Positions 11,961 to 24,985 are shown, numbered from the stretch's first letter. The stretch is DNA of 64,000 nt from Congeria kusceri (GCA_027627225.1 JAPFQT010000035.1:186001-250000); one strand, 5' to 3'. Made by a program: numbers and translations. The notes: generated by a model from the letters alone, not told the origin.

Positions 11961-12517
11961 TGCCCGATCACGGTTACAATCACGGTTACAATACTTCCAT
12001 TGTTATGTGTATTGACCGTTACTGCCACGCAGTATCTTTAAATGTATGGCAAAAAATATAAACATTAAAACAACATACATGTATGTAATTTAAAAGTTAT
12101 TGAATATAAAAACGTGATCATTTTCTTCCACAAATCAATGTTTTATTATATTAGGTATAGAACGAGTTAAAAACTAAATACAGTAAATACAGTAGCTCTA
12201 TACGATTATTAAAAAACAAAAGTTTTTCTACCGCCCACGCGCTTCGAATCTGTTGGTTTTCGTTGTCATGTTGCCCTCCATTGGTTTCCTGCGCATACGC
12301 CATGGTCGCCATGTCTGAATCATCTGCAAGTAGGCCGTTCGTTTATTGTCTCTGCTAAAGAGGCATTTACAATAACGAACTCTGGTTTACATGGCTATTT
12401 CTTGAAATTGTCATGCCTCAATGAATTAATGACACCGTATTACTTGAAAGTGGAATTTTTAGCAGTTTGTTTAGAGAGCATGTGTTTGTATCGAATCGCG
12501 GATAAATTGTGTGACAT

Positions 12518-12727
12518 ATGGGTGACTGCAATCCAGTAAAATACAAAGTCATAGAAGTAACATATGTTAAGGATCTTGTAACTGCTTTAGACCATCAAAT
12601 AACACTTAGCTCAGGTTATTGTCTCATCCATTGTCGACTGACTCCATTTCGGACATCATATGCATTGAACTGTTTGTGCCGATTGTCTCGGACTCTGTTG
12701 CATCGAGCACTGGCTATCACCTGCTAA
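12518..12727 (+). other. Open frame of 69 codons, partner of 5119-5322
   Basis: Starts MGDCNPVKYKVIEVTYVKDL; the rest parallels the block A copy with many amino-acid changes. See that entry; a gene is unlikely. Confidence 0.15.
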
Positions 12728-12974
12728 GTCTGAAAAATTCTCATTAACAGAATAAATATAAAACTTAGCTCGTGCTATCGCCGCCATCATTGTCGTCTGC
12801 ATCCAGCGCTGGTCTTCACTGCTTTCTTGTTGTCCTAAGCATCGTTGGAGTAGAGGTCGAAAAAACGGCACTTCAGCAGCATAGCGGTCACTTTGGTCAC
12901 CACGTCTGAAACACAAAGCAGAAACACATAGATCAATAAAACATGAATTATTGTGGATACATGTACCCATGATC

Positions 12975-13003
12975 GCTTATCATCATCATCATCATCATCA
13001 TTA
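12975..13003. repeat. (TCA)n microsatellite
   Basis: Eight TCA units followed by TTATT, at the place where copy Z has an ATT microsatellite. Confidence 0.95.
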
Positions 13004-13119
13004 TTTTAAACATAAATGGCAACTAAAACTTTGACATTTTGAACTGTTCTATATTAATTCAATCCCATTTTTATGATCATCAGAAAAGACTCGTATTTAT
13101 TCCTTTGAACTCCCAGGAC

Positions 13120-13176
13120 ATGACCTTGACAAGCAAGACGGCAGGGTGGGGTCGCCCTTTCCGTCTTGTCGCCTGA
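13120..13176 (+). other. Conserved 18-codon open frame / hairpin, copy B
   Basis: Encodes MTLTSKTAGWGRPFRLVA followed by TGA. The inverted pair GACAAGCAAGACGG / CCGTCTTGTC is clearest in this copy. See the copy at 2213. Confidence 0.3.
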
Positions 13177-14446
13177 TTTGACAGGGCCTTTGCTTGAGAA
13201 GTCAATGAAACAATTCTCCTCTTTTCCGACTTTTACATTTATATAGTTAAAATCAAATGTTTATCTAAATAACGTAAATGTCTATGCATCAAAAGTCAAA
13301 TTGATGTACATCCCAAACCCGAATTTTGAGTTAAAGCTGCCATTTATGTACACAATTACGAAAGGGTATATTTCACGTAATACTGCGCTTTAGCCGCTTA
13401 AGAAGAGTTCATACTTTCAATTAAAAGATATAATCAAATTTTATTAACTTGAGAAAGTATTTGCCTTCATTCAAAATTAGACTTGAAATCACGTAAATAC
13501 GTGATTTTATTAAGACTTTTCTGTTGCTGGTATCCAATAGCAACCGGCCTCTTTCCCGCAATCATTTCGAAACAGGAGCAACGTCGAACGAGAAATGAGA
13601 TCGATGGAACCAGTCAATTTGGCGGCCCAAAGACTTGAACCGGAAGAAAGCGTTTATAGGAGAAAGATACTAATTGGCGTGTTTGGGTCACGTGACATAT
13701 AAAATGTGGGGGGTTAGAACACGAAATTTTATGTATTCAAAACAAAATGTGTCTATGCTACCAAAACATGGCGACATGAAACAGTATTATGTTCGAAAAG
13801 AAGTTTAACTGTGCAAAGTTGTGTAAATACGTGTAGCATGCGTTTAAAGATTTCGTAAATTTAAACAAGAATTGCAAGTGCAAATTATACAAAAATACAC
13901 ATAACATCCCACTAGGCTGAAATTATATATATAATAGAAATTGTCACTCAATTTTCGTACAAACTATCAGTGCAACATTATTGAGCAATCTTTAATGTGT
14001 AATATAACTTAATAAACTATTCGAAGTCTCATTTATACAAATTGAAATTATAAAACGTATTAGACTTACATTTACATGATTAGCCATTATAACCACATGT
14101 TTGGAGTTCGGAGTTGAAGTAGTCCGCTGTGTCTGCTCTTGCTTGGTAACAACTAACAAATGGTGCGCGCGTGCCTTTTTTTTCAACATATTCATGCGCA
14201 GTAACATCGCCGAATCACAATCGACGTGTTAACATTCTGAACCCAATCAAAACCCTCGATGCAAAATCGAAGGCAATCTGAGGCGCGAAAAAAGCACTCA
14301 CTGAAATCCACGTGGAAACCGCACAGAGCAAATTTGTTATACCAAAATAGTAAACACAAATCGGATTACCAGGGTCGTAACTAGGCATACTGAGGGATGT
14401 CACGTGATCTAGGTGTGATCGGTCGCATGTTTTTAGCGGGATGAAA

Positions 14447-14476
14447 AAAACACAGTTATCGAAATAACTGTGTTTT
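14447..14476 (+). other. Perfect 13-bp hairpin in LINE 5' region
   Basis: AAAACACAGTTAT (14447-14459), loop CGAA (14460-14463), ATAACTGTGTTTT (14464-14476). It lies 85 bases before the ORF1 start. It may be part of the LINE 5' UTR or of the insertion boundary; the role is unknown. Confidence 0.85.
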
Positions 14477-14561
14477 AAATTAACATTTTGCTTGGATTTG
14501 CTTGGATTCTAACTGGATTATATGTGCAAAAGTGATCTCTATCGGAACGTTATGAATTACG

Positions 14562-15569
14562 ATGCCGAAAGCGAGATACGAGAAAAGAAAAGAAAGAACC
14601 AGTAGTGACAATGATCCTAAGGTTAGCAAAGTACATAAACAAAGAGGCCCGTCTGCGGACTCCGATAGCGGTAACGTTTCAGTAAGTGATATTCTAAATA
14701 AGGCGAACTCAGTGTTGTATAGCTTAGACAATTTAGAAAATAGTGTATTTGTAAGTAGTCCCAGTGGTAGTATAAATATTAGCGGAAATCTTAAAAGTGT
14801 GATCGGTAGTGGAGGAGAACACTCCAAAATGGCGGAAAGTAGTGTTGAACCCACAATTCGCGACGTAATGGTGCTATTGAAGGCCGTCAGTGGTCGTTTA
14901 GAGTGTTTGGAAACGAGAATGAATGTCATAGAGTCCATTGAGAAACGCATGGAGAGTTTTGAGAAGGACATGAAAAGGCTGTGGGTGGTGCATGAGGAGA
15001 GAGCTAAGAGGGTGGATGAGCGGGTATCGTACCTGGAGGATAAGGTGGAAGGGGCAGATATACATGCTGCGGAGCTAGCGGAGAGGGTACAGGTACTAGA
15101 GAAGGAGCGTGTAACCCTGCGGGATGACGTCAGCTATCTACAATCGCAAACCATGCGAAATAACCTAATTTTTACTTCGGTACCGGAGGCCGCCGGAAAC
15201 GAGAACGAGACGCCGGAGACGACGGAAGCAAAGTTGCGCCAGCATTTGGTGAGCGCGTTCAAGATTTCACAGGAAGTAGCAACTTATATTAAGTTTGAAC
15301 GTGTACACCGGTCTCCGGGGTCGCCGACGCATGGCAAAATAAGAAACGTTGTTGCCAAGTTCACCTACTTTAAAGACAGGGAAATGGTAAGAAAACGGTG
15401 GAAGGAACTTGACGGCACGGCGTACCGCGTTTTTTAACAATTTCCCCCGGAAGTAATACAGAAAAGGCGCCAATTGGTGCCGAAAATGAAGGAGGCGAGG
15501 CGGCTGGGTAAACGGGCGTACCTTGCCTACGACACGCTCTACATTGACGGAACCCCGGTGCGCGCGTAG
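14562..15569 (+). pseudogene. LINE ORF1, L1-type RNA-binding protein, one premature stop
   Basis: In L1-type LINEs, ORF1 protein binds element RNA in the cytoplasm and acts as a nucleic-acid chaperone in the RNP. The ATG at 14562 opens a frame to a TAA at 15435-15437 (291 codons). The same frame continues past that stop through QFPPEVIQKRRQL and ends at a TAG at 15567-15569, so the ancestral protein was about 335 residues and the TAA is a point mutation. Residues 1-90 are a charged, serine-rich leader. Residues about 100-195 form heptad-rich coiled coil. From about 199 (RNNLIFTSVPEA) comes the RRM-like domain of the Transposase_22/L1 ORF1 family with the conserved FERVHRSPG region near 246-253, and the C-terminal domain follows (FTYFKDREMVRKRW, then EARRLGKRAYLAYD). 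ORF2 follows in the same frame without a gap. Confidence 0.88.
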
Positions 15570-18500
15570 GAGCACGGCGGTGGTGAAGTATCGATCCTGT
15601 CGTGGAACATTAACGGACTGACTGATAGAAAGAAGTCATCTTCTAACTTTGTAAATATTTTGAGCTCCCATGATATATGTTTTTTGTATGAATCTTGGAC
15701 GAATAGTTCTAGTGATATCAATTTAAGTGGATATTTGTCTTTTAACTTCTTCAGAAAATTTCAACATAGAAAAGCTCATAGAAATAGTGGTGGCATTGTT
15801 ATATATATTAAAGAAGAATTAGCTGATGGAATAGAAATTGTAAAAAACCATTATGATACAATTATCTGGTTAAAACTTGATCACACATTTTTTAATATTT
15901 CAGATGACTTTTATATCTGTGCAACTTATATATGGGGGCATGAGTCCCCAGTTTATAACACATTTAATGTAGATCTGTTCGAAATCTTAGAAAATGATAT
16001 TACTAATTTTTCTGAATTTGGTAAAATTTTTGTAGCTGGCGATCTCAATAGTAGAGTTGGCAATAAATGCGATTATATATATACAAGATAGAATTAATAC
16101 TGTATACGATGACGCTGATTACTGCCCTGATAACGCCTCTGTTAGGGCCTCAGTAGATAGTACACTTAATAGCCATGGGGTAAAATTACTAGATTTATGT
16201 AAATCCACATGTTTACGTATTGTTAATGGTAGAGTAGGCAATAGCGGCAAGCAAACTTTTTATTCTAATAACGGTACGTCTGCCATTGATTATTTGTTGG
16301 CAAACGAATTGAGCTTTTCAGTATATCTGATTTTACCGTGCATGATTTTAACGAATGGAGTGATCATGCCCCGTTACATTTTTCCTTATTATGTAATAAT
16401 GTCTCGTCTGAGTATCAGTCTTACACAGACGTTAAGTACAAATGGGACGATGCGTTATGTGGGCATTTTCGTTCAGGAATTATCTCCATGTTACCTGTAT
16501 TTAATACTATTGTACAACATATAGATTACTCAAGTAGAACGTCAATTAATGACGTGTTGAATAGATTTACTGAAACCATTCGCAGTGTTGCAGACCCGTT
16601 ATTTTCTAAAACATGTGTTAAAAAAACAAACCCTATTTTCAATTTAAATAGCTGTATAAAGAAGGCAGAATGGTTTGATAACGAGTGCGATACTGCACGA
16701 AATTGGTACCATGACGCTTTGCGTATTTTTAACTCGAGTAAAACAGATATAAACAGAGAACATTTATGTACAAGTAAGAGGTATTATAAGGACTTAATAC
16801 GCAAGAAGAAAGCCTGTTGTTATAGGCAAAAAATGTTGGAGATTGAAAACCTAAGAAAACACAAACCAAGGGACTTTTGGCGGTTTTTCAAATCAAAAAA
16901 TAGCGTCACAAAAAATAAAATATCTATAGAAGAATTTACAAAGTTTTTTGAAAACCTTAGTAGCAATATGTCAGATTTTTGTAATACTGAAGCAGAAGAT
17001 TTTTGTTTAAATAATGATTTTAACTTAGAAAATTCTGTATTTCCTGAACTTGACAAACCTATATCTGTCGAAGAAGTTAATTATGCAATAAAACATTTAA
17101 AACGAAATAAATCATCGGGTAGTGATTGTATATTGAACGAATATTTCCTTGAATGCAGTGATATTTTATCTAACCATTTGTGCGATATGTTTAACGGTAT
17201 TTTTGTATCGGGCTTCTTTCCCGATAAATGGACAGAAGGGGTTATAATCCCTTTGCATAAAAAAGGTGATGTTAATGATGTTAATAACTATAGAGGGATT
17301 ACTTTAGTAAGTTGCTTTTCAAAATTATTTACCACGATTTTAAATAAGCGCATTGAAACTTTCTACAATGAAAACAATATTATTTCGGACGCGCAGTTCG
17401 GATTTAGGAAAGGTTATTCAACTGTTGATGCTACTTATATATTGATGTCAATTGTACAAAATTATTTAAATGCAAATAAACGTTTGTATGTTATATTCGT
17501 CGATATGTTAAAATGTTTTGATAGTATATACCGCAATGCATTATGGTTAAAAATGTTTAAGTCTGGTATACAAGGCAAATTGCTTAGATTAGTGAAGGAT
17601 ATGTATGCGAATGTTAAGTCACGTGTTAAATCATGTACATCTTATTCAGATTATTTTAGTTATGCGGTTGACTGAGGCAAGGGGAGGTTATGTCGCCGAT
17701 TCTGTTTTCTTTATTTGTTGAAGATCTAGAACTTTACCTACAAGATAACATTAACTCTGGTTTGAATATAGATGATATTGTGTTGATTGTACTATTATTT
17801 GCCGATGACATGGCTATTTTAGGCAAGTCTCCTGCTGAAGTACAATCCCATTTAGATAACTTATATTTATATTGCAATTCTTGGGGGCTAAATGTTAACA
17901 CGGCAAAAACGAAAATAATGGTATTTCGGAAAAGGGGTGGATTAAAGGAAAATGAAAAATGGGCATAAAATGGCAATGAAATTGAAGTGGTTGATAACTT
18001 TAACTATTTAGGCACAGTGTTGAATTATACTGGAAGTTTTAAACTAAACCAGGAACATTTGGTTGGTAAAGCCCTTAAGGCCATAAATATGTTATTGTTT
18101 AAATGCAATGAATTTGACATAAAACCAAAAATATTCTGTCAGGTGTTTGACTCTTTCGTGGGTTCTATATTAAATTATGCTTCAGAAGTATGGGGTTTCG
18201 AAAAGTCAGATGATACTGAACGCATACATCTGAAATTTTGCAAACGATTGCTACAGGTTAAAATAAATACATGTAATGTTGCTGTTGATGGAGAATTAGG
18301 TAGATATCCTTTGTATGTAAACAGGTTTGTTAAAATTCTAAAATATTGGTTTAAAATTATAAATAATAAAAATATCATAATGCAAATTGTTTATAAAAAA
18401 GCTTTAAATGATTGTAATAAATGTTATACAAATTGGGTCTCGAATGTCAAATTTTTTTTAAATAAGTATGGATTTGGTTATGTATTTGAAAATCCAAGCG

Positions 18501-18997
18501 TTGTGCAAGTAAATAGTTTTCTTAATGAGTTCAAATGTAGACTTGTTGACAATTTTAAACAAGAGTGGTATGGTAAAATGAATAACAGTTCTGTATTAGA
18601 TATGTATAAAGTTTTTAAAACCTCTTTGGAATATGAAGCATATTTAGACTTACTCCCTAGACGTCTGCGCTTATTTTTTGTAAGACTAAGAGTCTCTGCA
18701 CACCCGTTGAGAATCCAAACCGGCAGATATGCTCAGAATAACATACCACGAAATGAACGTTATTGTTTATGTTGTAATGACTTTGATTTAGAAGATGAAT
18801 ACCATTTTATATGTATATGCCGCTGTTACACTGATTTAAGAAAAAAAAATATTAACCGTATATTTTATTTTAAACCATCCGTATATAATTACCACAAGTT
18901 ATTAATTTCATGTGATAAATCAGTAATTTTTAATATATGTAAATATATCAAAGAAGCTTTTGTTATAAGAAGTGCGATCCTAAATAATACTGTTTAG
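15570..18997 (+). pseudogene. LINE ORF2: endonuclease and reverse transcriptase, decayed
   Basis: The ORF2 enzyme nicks target DNA and reverse-transcribes the element RNA in place. The endonuclease signatures are SILSWNIN (15591), LYESWT, GDLNSRVG and SDHAPLHF. The reverse transcriptase spans about 17000-17960, with KSSGSD, GFRKGYST and the catalytic FADD (17798-17809). The C-terminal part has RLRVSAHPLRIQTGRY and a CX2CX9HX4C motif (18774-18820). Lesions: a shift near 16073-16085 in a TA run, a compensating shift near 16315, a one-base loss near 17668, and a TAA at 17966-17968. No ATG lies between the ORF1 stop and the endonuclease start, so ORF2 may have been translated by reinitiation or readthrough. 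The stop is TAG at 18995. Confidence 0.88.
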
Positions 18998-19879
18998 ATA
19001 AATTTCATTACCGCCTCGATAGAACTTAAGTGTTGTTGCCATCGATTGTGTTTATTTGTATTCTGAAATGAATATTTTATGTATATAATGTTATTTTGTA
19101 TACCTATTTACGTGACAGAAATAATGTTTATATTTATGTATGAAGACGATGTACTGAAATACAACTTCTTTTCGCACGTTACGCTTACAGCGCATAAGAA
19201 GAGCAAATACCGCGAAAAATACAACAACATTAGAATCCTTGCCACCATAACGACACAGTGTATCATTTATCTTGAATAAATATATTTTTTAGATTTACAT
19301 TATTTACCAAATGCTTTTACAGTTTAGAATAATTACTAAATTTACTGCGAGTATAGTCACGTTCGAGTTAGCTACGCACTGATTACAATAGTGTCACGGT
19401 CTGCTTGCACGTGCTTTATATGTTTTAGCAGACGAAACTGACCAATCAGAATTCAACCAGATGTAAACATAACAAACAATGAGGATGACTGATAATATTT
19501 TGTCTTGTGATTATCAGGGGCCGTATTCCAGAAACAACCTAATCCGTAGCCTTAAAATCATCATTTTTCTTCAGTTTTGTATATCATATTTAAATGGATT
19601 TGTGCTAAGTGTTTATTAATTATTAACTTATTATTAACTGCTGTTAATTCATTAAGTGAAACTATTTTAAGCTAAACGTATGATGTTTCTAAAATATAGA
19701 CCCTGATAAGTAAAGTAAAGAAATAGATTGAAAAAAAGTGCTAGAAATAATTAAAAAAAAGTTGAAATTAACTTGGGTGCAATCCTATTATACTATCATG
19801 ATTCATATATTAGGCCTAAAACATTATTTTTGTTGTTGTTGTTCTTATTCATTTAAGAAATAAATTTCCATTTTGAGTT

Positions 19880-20247
19880 GCCTATCTGTAAATAAACAAC
19901 GATTTTGAGTTCTGATGCGTATGCTGTGTATATAAACCACGAGGGCGTTAGCCAGAGTGGTTAAATATTCGCGCATCAGGACAAAAACTCGTTATTTATT
20001 TACATATAAACAACGATAAAGCTACAATTATTTCGATTATAACATGACCAGAAAACATATTCTGAAATAACAATGCGAACTATATATTACAGTTTCAGAA
20101 CTACTTTTTCTAGTTGTTTATTGCGCGGGAACATGCTCTGAACACCGTAGAATGTAGTTGCAAAGTTCATATGTCATATGTAGAATGTAGTTGCAAAGTT
20201 CATGTGTCACATGTAGAATGTAGTTGCAAAGTTCATATGTCACATGA
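19880..20247. mobile_element. Foldback-type element plus 33-bp triplet repeat
   Basis: 19880-20130 shows family motifs AAACAACGATTTTGAGTTCTG, ACCACGAGGGCGTTAGCC and AACAACGATAAAGCTACAAT. The middle part (TAAACCACGAGGGCGTTAGCC..TGGTTAAA) is the centre of the palindrome. At 20149-20247 a 33-bp unit (GTAGAATGTAGTTGCAAAGT..) stands three times in tandem. Confidence 0.7.
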
Positions 20248-21439
20248 TGTTAAAATGGAAATAATTCCTCCCATATCATGATTATCACGATATTATTATT
20301 GTACGGTTTTTGTTCTAATGGGCGGTTATTGAGAACGGAGCGCGTGTGTAGATTCATTTTGATCATAATTTCAAAGCGTTGTTTATTAGCAAAAAAAAAA
20401 CAATCTAACTCGAAAATTATTTCTTTAATCGACAACTTTCATTATGTATGAATATGTTTCGATTGTCATATATCTGATTCAGTATCATGCAATATAACGG
20501 TACAGTAAAAAAAAAAATTATTTTTTCCATTAAAATGTATGACGATGTATCCGACAAATTTCTTCTATCGTTAGTGCAAATGCTAAGAACAGTACCTTTT
20601 CGAAAGAAATTATTTTGTCAGTTTCAATTATAGAAGAGCGCTCCTGTCAAACAAAATGGCCGGAAGTTGGAAGATAGATATTTACATGTAGTGTACCAAT
20701 ACTTTCAGTCATAATGAGTATGTACATTTTTGTTCTGAAAATAATCTAAGTATTGTGAAAAAATTTCTAATAATATAAGTTCAATGTCAGTTTTGTAGAA
20801 TAAACAAAACTATATTAGAGCAAAAGTGAAATTTATTCAATTTTAAGAAAATATTCATTAATATGTTATGACATTTTTCTGTTTTTGATGATGGAACGAT
20901 TTCTGAAATATATAGAGTAGCTAAAAACGAGCAATAAAGCACTTGCGTGTGATTTGGTACACGCTAATAATATATGTAATTTATAAAACCCGGGCCTCAC
21001 CCAAACCCCGGCCTCTCACGCTTCAAATAAAATGAACAATATTATCTATGCTTTTTTATATATATATTTATCTATGTTTTTCATTTGTTCCAATGTTCAA
21101 GGTCTGCAACAAACTGCACTTGAATGCATTGCACAAATAATAAGTAACATCGCAGAAAACTCCTGATTCCGACGTTGCGTGTACAATTGCTCGTTCTCTT
21201 CTGAAATCAGACCAAAAAATAATTATGTGTTTCGGACAACCCGACCCTACCTAGCAAAAACACACCGACCCTAAAGTTTTGAGCAACGATTTTTCTCGTG
21301 AAGTTATTAAAAATCTCAATCCCGACCCTATCTAACTTTTTGCGACCGTTGCCCGAAACAAACAATTTATTATTTTTTGGCCTCACTAAAACTCTATTTT
21401 CGACACTCATAATTGATTTTATATAGTTTTTTTTATATC

Positions 21440-22070
21440 AAACTCAGATTTCTAAGAATAAATGATGGACTCAGACTCAATAAAAATACTTCTGCGTTCG
21501 CATATATGCTGGGCACCACTGTCGCTATTGTCATTAAAGAGTGTATGTTCGATTTTACAACATATATATTTGCATAAATTAAACAACCCGATAAAGTTAA
21601 TTACCATATACTTCGATTTAAAATGGAAGAAAAGTTAATAAGAACTATTGTTGAAAAACGCATAATTAGCTACTTTTTAATTAGAAACTAGTTTTAGGCT
21701 GTACAGCCGGAAACTCCAATACATGTATACACGTTGACTAGACAGTTATTTTAGGTTACACAACACTAATAAACGATGCAAAAGTCGACAATCGTATTTG
21801 TTGACTTATTCGATAATGTATTCGTCACGTTTATGTTTATATGTCTGCTTTCAAGTTATTTTGTCACTTTCATCTGTTTATTTTTTAAAATAATTGATAT
21901 GAATGATCATACATAAACACTTTAACAAATCGTTCTAAATAAAGAACTCTGTTATTTAAGTTGCTGAATACGACGAAAGATTCAAATTAACAGCTTTCTT
22001 GGAACAGAACAGTGTCAAGTATATTCTTTATTATTACGTCTTAAGTCTAAGAATAGATTGGCGAACACAT
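21440..22070. repeat. Dispersed repeat related to 54919-55157
   Basis: Shares CTCAGACTCAATAAAAATAC, TCGTTCTAAATAAAGAA and CTTAAGTCTAAGAATAG with the MITE at 54919-55157, but is split by about 350 bp of other AT-rich DNA. It may be a MITE interrupted by a further insertion. Confidence 0.55.
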
Positions 22071-22213
22071 ATGTTGACAAAACTACGACTGTACTTGTTA
22101 TAACAGTAAAATTTTCACCAGAAACCAATGGGATTGTTTCTACATGGGGTTATTTAAAACAGTATCTAGTTATTTTTTGTAACCAGTTACTAAAAATGCT
22201 GTCCAATTCAATA

Positions 22214-22640
22214 ACAAGAGCTGGCTGAGGACAGCGCGCTCGACTGTCTTGTACTTGTCAGAGTAACTAGCATTTTTGTAACAAACTGTTTGGATAGTAA
22301 GGGCCAAAAATGTTTTAAAATTGAATATAATCCTTCAAGCCATTCCTGAGATACAAGCTTACCGAAAAACGTTAACCTACCCAAATTGCTCGCACTATAA
22401 GTTTCTAAGTGTAAAAAGACCCATAATTATGACAAATTTCAACTAGAGTTTCCAAACTTGGCCTATGGGTTCATTTTAATAGGGGGATAAATGGTTGAAG
22501 TTTCAATAAGTAATCCCTCAAGCCATTCCTGAGAAACTAGCTTATCGAAAAACTTTAACCTATGTGGACGACGACGCCGACACCGACGCCGGGAGGAAAT
22601 GGAGTAGCTTGCATTTTCTTCGAAAAATCGAGCTAAAAAG
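22214..22640 (-). mobile_element. Hairpin-ended ACAAGAG element, GCTGTC family (block B copy)
   Basis: ACAAGAGCTGG..GGACAGCGCGCTCGACT at the start, AAATCGAGCTAAAAAG at the end. It keeps internal sequence (CTCAAGCCATTCCTGAGA appears twice, near 22333 and 22517) that has collapsed to one unit in block A. Confidence 0.7.
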
Positions 22641-22739
22641 TAAAATTATTATCAAATAACATAAACGCGAGATCGTATTTTTGTTAAATATGGAATGTCT
22701 TAAAGATTATAATACCAAACACATTCGTAGATTTGGTAG

Positions 22740-23375
22740 AACATACAGCAATCATTATCAAGTATAAAGATCGTACTCGTAGTAATCAACACGAATATGC
22801 ATCGTATACTAAGTAATTGACGCGAATAAAGATCGTACTCGAAGAAATCAACACGAATGCACATCGTACACTAAGTATTTAACGTTAATAAAGATCGTAC
22901 TCGAAGTAATCAACTCGAATGCACTTCGTTCACTAAGTAATTCACGCGCATAAATGTCGTACACTTATTAATTAACACGAAAAATGGTCGTAATCAACAC
23001 GAATAAAGATAGTTATTTTAGTTATCCTCAAGAATTAAATAGAACACCAATTATTTATCACTAATAAAATACTGTTCACCAAGTAATCGTCACGAACAAA
23101 GATCGACCACTAAGTAATTATCACTAATTAAGGTCGTGCACTAAATAATAATCAATAATAAAGATCGTACATAAAGTAACTGCCACCAATAAAGATCATA
23201 CACTACGTAATAATAACTAATTAATGTTGTACATGAAGTAACTATCACTAATAAAGATCGTACACTCAGTAATCCTCACGAATAACGATCGTGCACTAAG
23301 TAATTCTCACGAATAAAGATCGTACACTCAGTAATCCTCACGAATAAAGATCGTACAGTAAGTAATCATCACGAA
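22740..23375. repeat. 31-bp minisatellite, block B copy
   Basis: Same unit and position as 10230-10870, about 20 copies. The sequence after it (GTTGGACAATTTTCATTGCTG) also matches block A. Confidence 0.92.
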
Positions 23376-23901
23376 TGTTGGACAATTTTCATTGCTGATA
23401 GGTAGGTAACTCTGAAGGTTTATTTTTTACTTTGTTTATATAAACAAAGTCACAGATTTCCACAACTTTACGTATGTTTTACGATATTTGTGTCTGGCGC
23501 ATAGAAAAAAAACCAACAAAATAATAATGTCTTAGTCCTTATTGTTACTATGATATTAAATCATACGATACCAGAACTGCGAATACAATACAATAGTAAT
23601 ATCAGAATAACATCGTACAAGACCATTTTAAAGTGCGTGTTTCTAAAAAAGAGACGTGTTGCCAGGCTAGCATTTGATGTATGAAAATTCTGTGACCAAG
23701 CCCCTTTAGTTTCGCTACCAATATCGGAGTCTTCGAGGCTGCATTTCATTAACAACAAATTCTTCGGTTCTGTCAAGGGAAGACAAAAGTATTTTAGTTT
23801 CTGGCAACCAGACCAGAAGATACTTTAATGTAAGTTGCGTAAATCAGCAGCAGAATAAAGTAAATCGCGGTTTCTTCACAACACCAGGATAGAAAGACAA
23901 A

Positions 23902-24711
23902 ACAAGAGGGCCCTGATGGCCCTAGGACGCTCACCTGAGACCTTGTCACCCAATTGGAATTTGCATCCTCGATACGTGGCTTATTTTTATCCCAGGGTCA
24001 TAATATGAACAATCTTGAACAAACCTCTGGGCCTTGCGGTTTCAGGTAAAGATTTTAAAGTAACTTTGTTATTTAAGGCTATAAAAAGCATGTGACCCCT
24101 CAGGGTGTGGCCGGATTTGACCCCAGGGGTATAATTTGAACAATCTTTGTAGAGGACCACCATGCAATGTTACGTACCAAATATAGGAAAGCGGTGGGCC
24201 TTGCAGTTTCAGAGTAGACGATTTTGCAATTAAGATCTATATAAACCATGTGACCCCCGGGTCGTGACCAGATTTGACCCCAGGGGCATAATATGAACAA
24301 TATTTGTAGAGGACCATTATACGGATGTTACATACCAAATAAGCAACCTCTAGGCCTTGCGGTTTCAGAGGAGAAGACATTTTGTTATATATTCTATATA
24401 AACCATGTGACCCCCGGGGCGTGGCCAGTTTTGACAGAGGACCACTACAGGATGTTACATACCAAATATGAAACCTCGGGGCCGAGCGGTTTCAGAGCAG
24501 AAGATGTTTAAGCTCTGGTGATCTACATATGCAGCGGACCGTAACGATTTAAACAATTTTGAAAGAGGGTAACCTAATTATCAATTCTGTGAAGTTTGTT
24601 GAAAATCTGCCATGTGGTTTAGGAGGAGATGTTGTTTAAATGACAAGTTGACGACGCACGCACGTACGCACGACGGACAACGGGCGATCACAAAAGCTCA
24701 CCATGAGCACT
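23902..24711 (-). mobile_element. Hairpin-ended ACAAGAG element, GGGCCC family
   Basis: Starts ACAAGAG with hairpin AGGGCC-CTGAT-GGCCCT (23907-23923), then CGCTCACCTGAG. The middle holds about three copies of a roughly 157-bp unit (ACCATGTGACCCC.., TTTGACCCCAGGGG.., CTTGCGGTTTCAGAG). It ends CAAAAGCTCACCATGAGCAC. Block A has no insert between CAGGATAGAAACC and CTGACTATTCC (about 11357-11395), so it arrived after the duplication. The family is common in bivalve genomes to my knowledge; class (Helentron-like) is inferred. Confidence 0.75.
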
Positions 24712-24985
24712 TACATACATCACTGATTATTTCACGCAGATCGCGCACTTAAAGTCGCTGAGAAGCGTGGTGCACATGTACCGGTATATTCGGAATCACT
24801 CGCATCCGGTTTGTAGCCTTCCGGTTTACGAACCAACTCGGACTAGTCCTCATCTGAAACAAGAAATGTGACACGGAGCAGACGGAGTAGAAGACATTTC
24901 CGCGTGTCCGAAACGATTTATAGACCAGTCTATGTACAACAAGCGTATTCTCTGACGCGTAGGGTTCATGAGAAACATTGAACGG

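Larger units (their letters stand above)
14395..19160 (+). mobile_element. L1/Tx1-type LINE, near full length, inactivated
   Basis: A two-ORF non-LTR retrotransposon inserted in block B. The matching point in block A, near 8262-8270 (GTAACTAGGCACACTTCTTTTAG), has no insert, which gives the approximate ends; I could not define a clean target duplication or poly(A) tail. Order: short 5' region with a hairpin, ORF1 (L1-type RNA-binding protein), ORF2 (endonuclease, reverse transcriptase, C-terminal zinc-finger-like motif), 3' region. The frames carry two stop mutations and three frameshifts, so this copy cannot mobilise itself. Class is judged from the ORF1 type and the APE-like endonuclease; clade assignment needs a reverse transcriptase tree. 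Confidence 0.88.
11970..24985. repeat. Duplicated block B
   Basis: Second, longer copy of block A, with landmarks in the same order (see block A). The extra length comes largely from a LINE at about 14395-19160, a hairpin-ended element at 23902-24711 and DNA around 21400-22200 that A lacks. It lacks the 1.28-kb transposon of A. Confidence 0.85.
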
